From Halorussus salilacus (GTDB taxonomy: Archaea; Halobacteriota; Halobacteria; Halobacteriales; Haladaptataceae), in contig NZ_CP099993.1 of assembly GCF_024138125.1 (NCBI RefSeq), forward strand, positions 1,860,001-1,924,000: a DNA stretch of 64,000 nt. The letters are read 5' to 3'. Positions 15,614-23,886 of the stretch are shown here, piece after piece. How positions within the stretch are numbered: the first letter of the stretch is position 1; each line of letters starts with the position of its first letter. The translations under genes and the position numbers were made by a program. The notes beneath the pieces were generated by a model, which saw nothing but the letters and a program-made list of their open reading frames with translations, was not told where the DNA came from and made no database searches.

Positions 15614-16243
15614 ATGCAAACGAAGGGTCACAACGGGGATGGGTCGTTGCAGGACGCCGTCGAGCGAGGGGCTTGCGTCCTAGTGCTCTCGCCGTCGATC
15701 CACGACGCCACCGACGACGCGTGTCTCGACCTGCTCTCGCTCGACGACCCTTCCGAGCAGAACGTCCTCTGGGTCGCGTACACGCGCTCGCCCGACGCCT
15801 GCATCCAAGACTGGGTCTCGTCCGTGGGCGAGCGCCCGCGGAACTTGCGGTTCGTCAGCGTCGGCGAGACGACCCGCTCGGCGTCGGCGGTCTCCGGTGG
15901 TGACGGGACCCGCGGGGAGGTCGTCGACGCGCTGTCGAGTCCGGGCGACCTGACGGGACTCGGAATCAAACTCAGCGAGGTCCTCAAGGCGTGGGACAGC
16001 AACGACAACGAGACGGTCGCGTGTTTCGACTCGCTGACCGCCCTGCTCCAGTACGCCGACCTCCAGACGGTCTACAAGTTCCTCCACGTCCTGACCGGCC
16101 GGTTCGACGCCGCGGGCGTGACCGCCCACTTTCACCTCGACCCCGACGCCTGCGACGACCAGACGGTCAGCACCCTCACCTCGCTGTTCGACACGGTTCT
16201 CGAACTCGACGACGACGGCGAGTGGGCCGTCCGGACCAGATAG
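15614..16243 (+). CDS. degenerate RecA/KaiC-like protein (haloarchaeal), no Walker A
   Basis: A 209-residue protein with the strand pattern of RecA-superfamily ATPases: CVLVLSPSI in the place of the P-loop strand, NVLWVAYTRSP, and a Walker B-like strand ETVACFDSLTALLQY. No GxxxxGK[ST] is present, so ATP hydrolysis is unlikely. Haloarchaea carry many such proteins, often near signalling genes; they are presumed to bind partners or ligands. An A+T-rich aaaataaataag (about 15528-15540) is the likely promoter. It stands alone between mcm's partner and the next unit. Confidence 0.65.
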   Translation: MQTKGHNGDGSLQDAVERGACVLVLSPSIHDATDDACLDLLSLDDPSEQNVLWVAYTRSPDACIQDWVSSVGERPRNLRFVSVGETTRSASAVSGGDGTRGEVVDALSSPGDLTGLGIKLSEVLKAWDSNDNETVACFDSLTALLQYADLQTVYKFLHVLTGRFDAAGVTAHFHLDPDACDDQTVSTLTSLFDTVLELDDDGEWAVRTR

Positions 16244-16279
16244 AGTAATTTTAAGACGAATCAAGCCGAATTTATCGGC

Positions 16280-16618
16280 GTGTTGCTGGTCGTGACGTAC
16301 TCGCAGGCGGCCCGCCAGACCCTCCGGAACGTCTGTAACGGCCACGAGGAGGCGGTCGTCCAGCGGTTCGGGCGGGCGGTCCTGTTCGAGGCGACCGAAC
16401 TCGGCGCCTTTCTCGCGCTCCGTCTGCGCGCGAAGCACACGGGCGACGTCCAGATAGAGCGGACCGCGCCGTTCAACGAATTCGACGAGGTACCGCGCGC
16501 GGTCCGCGAGGCCGCCGCGGCGTACGAGGGCCGCGACAGTCCGAGCACGCCGTACGCGAAGTTCGCGGCCGGAACCGACCACCCCGACCCCGAGGAACTG
16601 GTCGACGCCGAGCTATGA
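16280..16618 (+). CDS. conserved haloarchaeal protein, unknown
   Basis: A 112-residue protein starting at GTG (LLVVTYSQAARQTLRNVC) with TATA-like ttttaaga about 27 bases upstream. It contains EEAVVQRFGRAVLFEATELGAF and AKHTGDVQIERTAPFNEFDE. No known domain is recognised. Its stop overlaps the next start as ATGA, so it heads a four-gene run that ends with a MinD-like ATPase. Confidence 0.7.
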   Translation: MLLVVTYSQAARQTLRNVCNGHEEAVVQRFGRAVLFEATELGAFLALRLRAKHTGDVQIERTAPFNEFDEVPRAVREAAAAYEGRDSPSTPYAKFAAGTDHPDPEELVDAEL

Positions 16619-17510
16619 GGTTGCGAGTCGCCGAGGACACCTGGACGGGTCGGGCCGTCGACCTCCGGGCGGCGACTCTCGACGTTTCTGCGCGCGAGGT
16701 GGTGCGCGCGGTCCGGGACGGCGACTCCGGAGGGCCCGACGGCGTCTCGGTCGCGTGTCCCGACCCCGGACCGGCCCACGAGCGCGTCGGCGCGATTCGC
16801 CCCGACGTGGCGCTCGCCCTGCGGCCCGCGCTCGCGGCCGCCGCCCGCTCGCGCGGTCGCGCGGCCCCGCAGGACGACGAGCTGGCCGCCCTCCGCGAGC
16901 GCCTCGACGCGCTCGCTCCCGACGACATCGACCTCGCGGGCGCACGGCGGCGGGTCGCCGAGACCGGCGACGAGGAGGCCCGACTCCGCGAGCGGGTCGC
17001 GAGCCTCCGGGGTCGAGTCCGGGCGCTCCGCGAGCGCGGCGGGGACGCCGACCTCGCCGACGCGGAGGCCGACCTCTCGGCGGCGACCCGCCGACTCGCG
17101 GAGGTCGAGACCGAGCGCATCGCCGCCGAGCAGTCGCTCGCCCGGGCCCGCTCGCGGGCCCGGGCGAGTCGCGCCGACCGCCGCGAACGCCTCCGGCTCC
17201 GGGACCGCGCCGACAACCTCCGTCGGGCCGCCCGCGAACACCTCGCGGGGCGGTCCGGGAGGCGTTCGACGACGCGCTCGCCGCGGTTCCGCCCCGTTCG
17301 GAATCGTCCTGTTCGGAATCGTCCCGTCCGGAATCGTCCCGTCCGGAATCGACCGCCAGCGCCGACGCGACCGAGTCGGTCGCGTCGGCGCTTGCGGTCG
17401 CGCGCGTGGCCGACCTCCGCGCGCCGGTGGTCCTCGATTCCGAGATTCGTCGGTTCCCCAGCGCTGCGCGGGCGTCCCGGTGGCTCGACGCAGCCGTCGT
17501 TCGCGTGTAG
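16615..17510 (+). pseudogene. coiled-coil protein gene interrupted by a frameshift
   Basis: From ATG 16615 the frame encodes MRLRVAEDTWTGRAVDL, then a long coiled coil (RLRERVASLRGRVRALRER through ARSRARASRADRRER). Near 17246-17252, in cgcggggcgg, the coding signal moves to another frame, which continues AVREAFDDALAAVPP and ends ...ASRWLDAAVVRV at 17510. One extra G in the G run would join both parts into a protein of about 298 residues. The carboxyl segment includes a Ser/Glu-rich linker from a 15-base tandem repeat. Either the gene is broken or the run was miscalled; unbroken host-like codon use on both sides favours a recent event or an error. Function is unknown. Confidence 0.75.
17287..17351 (+). 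repeat. 15-base tandem repeat inside the coiled-coil gene
   Basis: Four and a bit copies of gttcggaatcgtccc with C/T variants. In the restored frame it encodes a pentapeptide such as SESSR or PESSR, a flexible acidic linker before the C-terminal segment. Confidence 0.8.
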
Positions 17511-17542
17511 GTTTAACACCGAAGACGCCCCGAATCGGGGCC

Positions 17543-18190
17543 ATGGCGAACTCCTTCGAAGCCGACCCCGCAGTCGGTTCCGACCCCGCGGTGGACCTCG
17601 ACTGGCGCGTCGATTCCAGCGCCGGAATCTCGCTCGTGGAACTGACCGTGACGAACTCTGCTGGGACCCCGCGGCGGGTCCGACTCGGGAACCGCCTCGA
17701 CGGACCGGTGTGCCCGCCCCGCCGCGAGGGCGTCCCCGAGGCCGGGTGGGACGACGGCGGCTTCGAGGGCGTCCTCGCGCCCGGCGAGCGGCGCGCGCTC
17801 GGCTACGCCGCGCGCGCCCCGCCCGCCGACCCCCCGGTCGAGGTGGTCTGGTCCGAGCGCGCCGGGGACTCCGAGACCGACGGGAACCGTACCGAAATCG
17901 ACCGCCCCGCGGTCGAAGCGACCCCCGAGGGCGTCGTCCGGGCGCTCGGCGACGCCCGGCCACCTGCCGACGCCGTGCCGGTGCCCGCCGTCGAGGACTG
18001 TGGGACTCCCTCGGACGCCGACCCGGTCCCCGACCCGGTCGACGCGTGGCTCTCGGCGGTCGAGACGCGCGCCGACGACGGGACGGCCGACCTCTCCGAG
18101 GACGACCGCCGAGCGCTCGACGCGGTGGCCCGCCGAATCGGGGCCCTGCGCGACCGCGCCGACGAATCGGCGACGGGAGGGTCGCCGTGA
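17543..18190 (+). CDS. conserved haloarchaeal protein with beta-sandwich-like N-terminus, unknown
   Basis: A 215-residue protein. Residues 15-105 have alternating strands (ISLVELTVTNSAGTPRRVRLGNRLDG, GVLAPGERRALGYAARAP) like an immunoglobulin-type or protein-interaction beta-sandwich. The C-terminal part is helical and ends in DDRRALDAVARRIGALRDRADE. The ATG at 17543 is preferred: a gtttaac box lies about 29 bases before it, inside the end of the preceding gene. The stop overlaps the GTG of the MinD-like gene (GTGA), indicating translational coupling. No enzyme motif is visible. Confidence 0.7.
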   Translation: MANSFEADPAVGSDPAVDLDWRVDSSAGISLVELTVTNSAGTPRRVRLGNRLDGPVCPPRREGVPEAGWDDGGFEGVLAPGERRALGYAARAPPADPPVEVVWSERAGDSETDGNRTEIDRPAVEATPEGVVRALGDARPPADAVPVPAVEDCGTPSDADPVPDPVDAWLSAVETRADDGTADLSEDDRRALDAVARRIGALRDRADESATGGSP

Positions 18191-18864
18191 TACTCGCGGT
18201 CGCGGGCGGCAAGGGCGGTGTCGGCAAGTCGACCCTCTCGCTCAACCTCGCGGCGGAACTCGACGCGGTGGTCGTGGACGCCGACCTCGGGATGGCAGAC
18301 CTCCCCGGGGCGCGCGGGCCCGACCTCCACGACGTGCTGGCCGGGCGGGCCGACCCCGTCGAGGCGGTCTGCGAGTCGGGGCCGGTCGACATCCTCCCGT
18401 GCGGTCGGACGCTGGCGGGCGCGCGGGCGGGCGACGTGACCGGCCTCGTCGCGGCGGTCGAGGCGGTCGCGGGGGCGTACGGTCGGGTCGTCGTGGACTG
18501 TCCCGCCGGGATGGCCGCCGACGCCGGAATGCCCCTGCTGGCGGCCGACGCGTCGTTGCTGGTCGCCTCGCCACGGACGTTCGCGCTGGCCGATGCGCTC
18601 CGGACGCGGGCGCTCGCGCGAGAACTCGACGCCGGACTCGCGGCGGTCGCGCTGAACCGCGCGGGAAAGAATCCGCCGACCGACCAGATTCGGTCGGCGC
18701 TCGGCGCGCCGGTCGTGGCGGTCCCCGACGACGAGCGGGTCGCTCGCGCCCAGCGCCACGGAATCGCGGTCCGGTCGCTCGCGCCCGGGAGTTGCCCAGC
18801 CGAACGGTTCTCGGAACTGGCCGACGAAGTCCGGTTTCGCGAGAATCAGTCCTGCAGGTCGTAG
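18187..18864 (+). CDS. MinD/ParA-type P-loop ATPase
   Basis: A 225-residue deviant Walker A ATPase. The P-loop VAGGKGGVGKSTLSLNLA (residues 4-21) has both signature lysines, followed by DADLGMADLPG (switch I) and VVVDCPAGMAADAGM (switch II). Members of this group dimerise on ATP and position other complexes at the membrane or on DNA; haloarchaea have several, only some affecting cell shape or polar structures. Its companions here, coupled by 4-base overlaps, are unknown proteins, which suggests a shared haloarchaea-specific assembly. No C-terminal amphipathic membrane helix is clear. The 3' end overlaps the convergent TFB gene by 19 bases. Confidence 0.85.
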   Translation: MILAVAGGKGGVGKSTLSLNLAAELDAVVVDADLGMADLPGARGPDLHDVLAGRADPVEAVCESGPVDILPCGRTLAGARAGDVTGLVAAVEAVAGAYGRVVVDCPAGMAADAGMPLLAADASLLVASPRTFALADALRTRALARELDAGLAAVALNRAGKNPPTDQIRSALGAPVVAVPDDERVARAQRHGIAVRSLAPGSCPAERFSELADEVRFRENQSCRS

Positions 18865-19721
18865 TACGCCGACCGGAGGGTCACGGCCGTCACGTCGGCC
18901 ACCTCGGCGGCCTCCGCTTGGGTCACGTCGCGACCCCGCTCGCGCGCCGCGGCGTAGAGGCAGGCCGCGGCGAACCCGCCGGGGTTGCGGCCGCTGACGA
19001 GGTTCTCGTCGAACCCGCGCTCGACCAGTTCGGCCGCGCGGCGCTCGACCTCGGTGGGGAGGTCGAGGCGGCTGGCGAACCGCGGCAGGTACTCGCGGGG
19101 GTCGATGGGGCCCGTGGGCAGGCCGAGTTCGCGGTTCAGGGCGTCGTAGGCGGTCTTGAGTTCGCTGCGGGTCGCGCGAGCCACGTCGAGGACCTCGTCG
19201 AGCGTGCGCGAGACCGAGGCGGTCCGGCAGGTCGCGTACACCGCGGCCGACGCGAACCCCTCCAGCGACCGCCCGCGGAGCAGGTCCTCCGACTGGGCCG
19301 ACTCGAACAGGACGCAGGCGCGGTCCCGAACCGTCTCCGACAGCTGGAGCGCGCTCACGAGGCGGCGAATCTCGGTGAAGGCGTACACCTGATTGCGTTC
19401 GGTCTTCGAGGCGATTCGGGCGCGGTCGTGTTCCCTGCGCATCCGGGCGACCCGCCTGCGCTTTCGCCCCGTCAGCCGGAGGTCGCCGGAGTGGCCGATC
19501 TCGGTACTCAGCCCGCGGTCGTGGCGCGACCGGGTGAGGGGCGCGCCGGTCCGCTCCTTGCTCGTGTCGTCGTCGCTGAACGACCGCCACTCGGGACCGC
19601 GGTCGATGCGGTCCTCGGCGACCACCAGACCGCAGTCGGCGCAGACCGTCTCGTCGCGGTCGGCGGTCAGTCGTCCGTCGCACTCGGGGCAGGTCGGCGA
19701 GGGAGAGCGTGCTTTGCTCAT
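18846..19721 (-). CDS. tfb: transcription initiation factor TFB
   Basis: A 291-residue TFIIB homologue. An N-terminal zinc ribbon (CPECDGRL...CADCGLVV) is followed by the B-finger region with GPEWRSFSD and SKERTGAPLTRSRHDRGLST, then two cyclin-like repeats (about residues 105-195 and 205-290). The second repeat contains RNPGGFAAACLYAAARERG and an HTH (TQAEAAEVADVTAVTLRSAY) that contacts the BRE. TFB recruits RNA polymerase to TBP-bound promoters; haloarchaea have many paralogues with different targets. The ATG at 19721 is chosen over a GTG one codon upstream. A TTTAAA box at about 19750 is the likely promoter. Confidence 0.92.
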   Translation of the reverse strand: MSKARSPSPTCPECDGRLTADRDETVCADCGLVVAEDRIDRGPEWRSFSDDDTSKERTGAPLTRSRHDRGLSTEIGHSGDLRLTGRKRRRVARMRREHDRARIASKTERNQVYAFTEIRRLVSALQLSETVRDRACVLFESAQSEDLLRGRSLEGFASAAVYATCRTASVSRTLDEVLDVARATRSELKTAYDALNRELGLPTGPIDPREYLPRFASRLDLPTEVERRAAELVERGFDENLVSGRNPGGFAAACLYAAARERGRDVTQAEAAEVADVTAVTLRSAYYDLQD

Positions 19722-19792
19722 CACAACTCGAACTTCGCCCGGAACGGCATTTAAAGCAAGGTAGGTGGAAGGTGAAACGACCCAACTCGCCC

Positions 19793-19825
19793 CGAGGAGC
19801 CTACCGGTAACCGGTAGGCTCCTCG
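19793..19825. promoter_or_regulatory. 33-base near-perfect palindrome between divergent genes
   Basis: The 16-base arms cgaggagcctaccggt and its reverse complement meet around one A. It lies between the divergent promoters of the TFB gene and of the gene starting at 19895, so an operator controlling one or both is plausible. A role as a cruciform or fossil repeat is also possible. Confidence 0.4.
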
Positions 19826-19894
19826 CGGCGTCGCTCCGCTATTTCCCGATTTCGGGTGCGGGAATTTAAGTCGGTGTCGGGACAACTCACGAAC

Positions 19895-20410
19895 GTGACG
19901 CTCTCGGACATCGCCGACGGCCTCGAAGTCACCACCGAGCAGCGCGACCGCGGGGTCGCGGCGGTGGACGCTCGGCCCGGCGAACTCCGCGAGCGACTCG
20001 CGGAGTTCGCCGACGACCTGCCCTGCGACCCCGCGTCGGCCGCCGCGATTCTGGAGGGCCACACCGCCGGGAAGTCGGTCGGCGCGAGCGCCCGCGAGGC
20101 GGGAGTCGCGCCCGTCACCGCGTCCAAGACCCTCCACCTGCTCGGCTGTGAGGGCGTCTCGCCGCTGACGCCGCGCGCACACGAGGTCCTCAGAGATTGG
20201 CTCTCGGCCGACCTCTCTCGGACCGAGGCCCGCGAGCTGACCGGCGCGTCCGAGACGGAGTTCGCGCTGGCGGCGTTCGTCGAGACCCACGACCCGATTC
20301 CGGGGTCAGGCGGCGTCGTCGAGGGAGCGTTCGAGGACCGCGGGGGCGCGACGCTCGCCAAGCGCGACGAACTCGGTGAGACCTACAGTAGCGTGGGCGA
20401 CCTCCTGTAG
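19895..20410 (+). CDS. conserved haloarchaeal protein with HTH-like segments, possible regulator
   Basis: A 171-residue protein beginning VTLSDIADGLEVTTEQRDRG. The central part GKSVGASAREAGVAPVTASK reads like a helix-turn-helix, and a second similar stretch SRTEARELTGASETEFALAA follows. This suggests nucleic-acid binding, possibly transcriptional. I take the GTG at 19895 because a TATA-like gaatttaag (19862-19870) lies about 28 bases upstream, which fits leaderless initiation; the frame is open to 19856. Its divergent neighbour is a TFB gene. No named family is recognised with certainty. Confidence 0.6.
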   Translation: MTLSDIADGLEVTTEQRDRGVAAVDARPGELRERLAEFADDLPCDPASAAAILEGHTAGKSVGASAREAGVAPVTASKTLHLLGCEGVSPLTPRAHEVLRDWLSADLSRTEARELTGASETEFALAAFVETHDPIPGSGGVVEGAFEDRGGATLAKRDELGETYSSVGDLL

Positions 20411-20504
20411 TTCGGTCGCGTGGGTCCCGTTCATCCGATACCTCCGACGGCTCCGAGCGATTTCGATTCGCTCGACCCGCTCGACCCGCTTGACTCGGGC
20501 GTAG

Positions 20505-20930
20505 CTACGAGTCCAGATAGGTAGTCTGGCAGTTCTCCTCGATTCTCACGTCGATGTCCGAGTCCGACTTCCCGCGAATCCACACCTCTATCCCCATCCA
20601 CGTCCCGTCGCGACACTCCGCGTTCGGCCACCGTCTCTCGAACTCTACGCCGTCGACGGTGACGAGGACGGTGGACGGGTCACTCGATTCCGGAAACGTC
20701 GCGTCCTCGTCCGACTCGTTCGTCTCGGACATCGTGTAGGACTTCTCGAAGAGGGACTCCTCGGCGTCGTTCCGGACGACGACGGTCACGTCCCGAGTTA
20801 TCTCGTGGTCTACGTGATAGACGGTAACGGTGTGTGCCGGAGTGCGGTCGTCGCCCGAGAGCCGTCTCAGACACCCCGCGCTCGCTATGCTGACGGCTAC
20901 TGCGGTCCGGAGTGCGTGTCGTCGTTTCAT
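20505..20930 (-). CDS. predicted lipoprotein, unknown
   Basis: A 141-residue protein starting MKRRHALRTAVAVSIASAGC. The Arg pair, hydrophobic stretch and terminal lipobox SAGC indicate export and lipid attachment at Cys20. The mature part is beta-rich (HTVTVYHVDHEITRDVTVVV, FEKSYTMSE, STVLVTVDGVEFERRW) and acidic, typical of small haloarchaeal surface lipoproteins. I start at the ATG next to the signal peptide instead of one four codons upstream. Function is unknown. Confidence 0.7.
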   Translation of the reverse strand: MKRRHALRTAVAVSIASAGCLRRLSGDDRTPAHTVTVYHVDHEITRDVTVVVRNDAEESLFEKSYTMSETNESDEDATFPESSDPSTVLVTVDGVEFERRWPNAECRDGTWMGIEVWIRGKSDSDIDVRIEENCQTTYLDS

Positions 20931-21012
20931 GTCCTGAAGCAAGCGTTGTCGTGTTACTGCTGTAATCGTTCTCTCGTCCCGAAATAACTCGCGAGGTGAT
21001 GACGGTCTCCGT

Positions 21013-21861
21013 TCAGTCGAGGGTGGCCTCGGACTGGTCGAGCGTCATCAGCGTGTCGCCGTCTCCTTCGGTTCCGGTCGTCTGTTCGCCGACTTCGGTA
21101 TCGACCGAATAGCTCACCGAGATGCCAGCCGGGAACGACACCCCGAACGACGAGCTGACCTCTACGTCCGTCCATGTGTGCATGTACTGACCGAACACCT
21201 CGCGCTGGTCGATAGTGCAGTCCCCGATGGGTTCGATGTTCAGCCCGCAGTAGAGGTTGTCGCCGTCACCTGCCGAAACGTCGTCGACGGAGTAGGCGAT
21301 TCCGTCGTTGTTGTTGTCGTCTTCGGCCGTGACGTAGTTGCTGGTGTAGGTCGTCTCGCTCAGGGAGTTGGAGTAGTAGTCCCAGCAGCCGTCGGTGTAG
21401 TAGAGCGCGGCCCCGTCGTCGGGCTGTTGGCCGTAGTCGCTGGCTTCGAGGTCGTACGTCCACTCCATGTCGATGGTGTATATCGTGTTCTGGGAGTTGG
21501 TATACAGCGTGAAATCGAGGCAGATATCGCAGTCGCTGGGAGAGCCATCGACGTTGTCGAACTCGTCCGTGGAGACCGAATCGTCGTCTTTCTCCGTGAT
21601 GACCATCGGGCGACGCACGGTGTCGTATCCGATGCCCTTCTTTTCGAGGAACCGCAACATCGCCTGTCGGCCCTGCTTCTCGCGGATTTCGTTGGCCGCT
21701 TCCTGGATAGCGAAGTACTTCCGGTCGGGGTTCGCCGCCGACACGCGTCCGAGGACACCGGTTCCGGTGACGGCCGCTCCCGCCACACCGAGCGACTTGA
21801 GTGCGCTTCGTCGGTTCACCGTTCTGTTCCGTTCTCGTCCGGATTCACTTTCTTTTTCCAT
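21013..21861 (-). CDS. Tat-exported protein, unknown
   Basis: A 282-residue protein with a twin-arginine signal, VNRRSALKSLGVAGAAVTG (residues about 15-33), cleaved near VSAANP. The mature region is acidic with Tyr, Asn and Cys-rich parts, including CDICLDFTLYTNSQ and DGCWDYYSNSL, and a C-terminal segment SSFGVSFPAGISVSYSVDT that looks like paired beta strands. Four cysteines could form disulfides outside the cell. A strongly A+T-rich promoter region with gtttaatact (21890-21899) precedes it. The lower G+C of gene and leader relative to neighbours hints at acquisition. No known family recognised. Confidence 0.65.
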   Translation of the reverse strand: MEKESESGRERNRTVNRRSALKSLGVAGAAVTGTGVLGRVSAANPDRKYFAIQEAANEIREKQGRQAMLRFLEKKGIGYDTVRRPMVITEKDDDSVSTDEFDNVDGSPSDCDICLDFTLYTNSQNTIYTIDMEWTYDLEASDYGQQPDDGAALYYTDGCWDYYSNSLSETTYTSNYVTAEDDNNNDGIAYSVDDVSAGDGDNLYCGLNIEPIGDCTIDQREVFGQYMHTWTDVEVSSSFGVSFPAGISVSYSVDTEVGEQTTGTEGDGDTLMTLDQSEATLD

Positions 21862-22061
21862 ACTGCATCCAACATCTTCCGATGCAATTGTTTAATACTT
21901 TATATTAATTATATTATTGGAATTATCCTAGTCATCGTGAATAGTTATCATGGGAGTCGTATGAGTTCTACATACTCGGGTGAGCGAGCGCCACCTCTGG
22001 GGGCCGAACGGGTCGTCTCCGACCGTTCGCCGAGCAGCGTATCGGACCGAACGGTTCGAAG

Positions 22062-22832
22062 TCAGGACAGCGGGTCGGGCAGGTACTCCTCGGCGTCGAG
22101 GTCGAACAGCCCCGACTCCTCGAATTCGAGGTCCAGTTCCGCGTCGAAGAGGGCCTCGGCGGCGCGCGCGACCGCGGGCGCGAACTCGGCTTCGGGGTCG
22201 GGCGCGCTGGCGGGGACCGCCCGGACGCCGGTCGCGTCGCTCTCGGGGACAGCGGCGTCGGCGCTCCGGACCGGGTGGTCGGGCTCGGCGCGGTTGGCGA
22301 GGACGAGGTCCGCGCTCGCGCCCACGTCGGCGACGCGGCCGAGCGCGCGCTGGACCGCGTCCACGCCGCGCTCGCTGGCGGGCGCGACGACGGCCACGCG
22401 GTCGGCGGCGTTCACGGCGGCCACGCTCTGGTTCGCGGCGACCGGCGGCGCGTCCACGAGGACGTGGTCGAACGCCTCGGCGGCGTCGGCGAGCAGGGTC
22501 TCGAACCGCCGTGCGGCGTCGGCGGTCTTGGCGCGGGCCACGCGCTCGAACGGCGCGCGGGCCGGGCAGACCGCGAGTCGCCCCGCGAGGTCGGCGGCGG
22601 CGTCGTGGTCGCGCAGGCCCGCCGAGACCGGTCGGTCCTCCGTGAGCAGTTCGGTCACGTCGGGGTCGATGCGTCCCGAGACGTGGCGGGCGAGTCCCTC
22701 GGTGGCGAACGCGGCGTCGAGGACCGCGACGTCGCGGCCGTCGCGGGCGAGCGTCGCGCCGAGTTCGACCGCGAGTCGCGTGGTTCCGGCCCCGCCGGTC
22801 GCGCCGACGAGGGTGGCGGTGGAGTGGGCCAT
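22062..22832 (-). CDS. ParA/MinD-like protein lacking Walker A lysines
   Basis: A 256-residue protein with the fold pattern of MinD/ParA ATPases: the P-loop position reads VGATGGAGTTRLAVELG, then DVAVLDAAFATEGLARHV, then FDHVLVDAPPVAANQ for switch II. Both lysines of the usual KGGVGK[ST] are replaced (T-G-G-A-G-T-T). Related CpaE- and TadZ-like proteins that localise pili assembly also show altered P-loops, so a scaffold role without ATP turnover is possible. It is a single gene, downstream of nothing obvious. Distinct from the intact MinD homologue at 18187. Confidence 0.75.
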   Translation of the reverse strand: MAHSTATLVGATGGAGTTRLAVELGATLARDGRDVAVLDAAFATEGLARHVSGRIDPDVTELLTEDRPVSAGLRDHDAAADLAGRLAVCPARAPFERVARAKTADAARRFETLLADAAEAFDHVLVDAPPVAANQSVAAVNAADRVAVVAPASERGVDAVQRALGRVADVGASADLVLANRAEPDHPVRSADAAVPESDATGVRAVPASAPDPEAEFAPAVARAAEALFDAELDLEFEESGLFDLDAEEYLPDPLS

Positions 22833-22910
22833 TGATTCGGGGCTTGTTCGTGATGATATAAAAGCGTGGGCTTCGCAGGTGGCGGCCGGATTTCGCCCGC
22901 CAGAGTCGGT

Positions 22911-23339
22911 CTACCGCGTGTTCTGAATCTCCGCGGCGATCTCGTCGAGCTTCTCGTCGGAGAGGTCCGGGCGCTGGCCCGCGACCGCGTGGATGGGTCT
23001 GCCGCCGTCGTCCTCGAACCGCGGGATGATGTGGCCGTGGACGTGCGGGACCTCCTGTCCGGCGGCGGGGCCGTCGTTGAACGCGACGTTGGCGGCGGGC
23101 GCGTCCACCGCGTTCTGGACCGCGGTGTTGAGCCGATGGAGCACGCCGAACAGGTGGGCGGCGGTCTCCTCGGGCACCTCGCTCAGCGTCTCGTAGTGCT
23201 CTTTCGGAACGACGAGGGTGTGGCCGGGCGCGAGGGGGTTCGCGTCGAGGAAGGCCTTCGCGGTGTCGTCCTCGAAGACGGTTCGGCTCGGGATGTCGCC
23301 CTCGACTATCTGGCAGAAGATGCAGTCGTCTTGGCTCAT
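22911..23339 (-). CDS. HIT-family nucleotide hydrolase
   Basis: A 142-residue histidine-triad protein. CIFCQIVEGDIPS opens the domain and HVHGHIIPR (near residues 99-107) is the catalytic triad H-x-H-x-H, in which the middle His forms the nucleotidyl intermediate. Also present is APGHTLVVPKEHYETLSE. HIT enzymes cleave AMP from adenosine phosphoramidates, diadenosine polyphosphates or aminoacyl-AMP by-products. The two N-terminal cysteines may bind zinc. Length and motif order are normal for the Hint/Fhit-like family. Confidence 0.92.
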   Translation of the reverse strand: MSQDDCIFCQIVEGDIPSRTVFEDDTAKAFLDANPLAPGHTLVVPKEHYETLSEVPEETAAHLFGVLHRLNTAVQNAVDAPAANVAFNDGPAAGQEVPHVHGHIIPRFEDDGGRPIHAVAGQRPDLSDEKLDEIAAEIQNTR

Positions 23340-23445
23340 GGGTCTATCCGGAGCGTTGGACGGCCCGATGTATCAAGGTTGAGGCTACTACGTGGGGACT
23401 ACTTCGAGGTTCACCGATTCCGAGGCCGACTCCGACGGCGAGACG

Positions 23446-23819
23446 CTAGCTACTCCCGTCACCTGTGAGAACCGCACCTCGTCCTCCCCAACCGACTGCG
23501 CTTCTCGGCCTCCGGCCTGCGATGCTCGTCCCTCGCACGAGAATCGCGGCCAAACCGCGGGCCGCGATTCCGCGCGCCGGGAGGGCAACGAAGATGCGCG
23601 ATACCGACCCGTCCACCCGGCGCGTGCTGGCGCGGTCGTCGGGAGCGAAGCGACCGACTGCTCGGCGGACGCGGTTTGTCCGTCGGTGTCCGGCTGTTTT
23701 GGGCCGCGCCATCATCGCGCGAGGGATGACTGAGCGACCGGAGGGAGCGAAGGAATCGGCTGGGGAGGCGTGTGGCCCGCGGTCGCGGTGCGGTCTCCTA
23801 GGTACCGGGAGTAGCTAGC
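23446..23819. mobile_element. MITE-like element with terminal inverted repeats
   Basis: Perfect 14-bp ends gctagctactcccg (23446-23459) and cgggagtagctagc (23806-23819) lie 374 bp apart. Beyond those, the arms remain alignable for about 35 bases (accgcacc in both). The interior is GC-rich, without a credible protein frame, with multiple palindromic blocks. Arm-like sequences recur at 341-405 and near 30287-30330. A non-autonomous transposable element or structured dispersed repeat is the best explanation. The remaining parts of the gene-free interval 23340-23997 hold a tandem repeat and no gene. Confidence 0.6.
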
Positions 23820-23820
23820 C

Positions 23821-23886
23821 GCTCGCGTCGGGTCACCTCTGTCGCTCGCGTCGGGTCACCTCTGTCGCTCGCGTCCGGTCACCTCT
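23821..23886 (+). repeat. 23-base tandem repeat, nearly three copies
   Basis: The unit gctcgcgtcgggtcacctct-gtc occurs at 23821-23843 and 23844-23866, and a partial third copy with one change ends at 23886. It starts one base past the inverted repeat of the MITE-like element. Confidence 0.85.
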
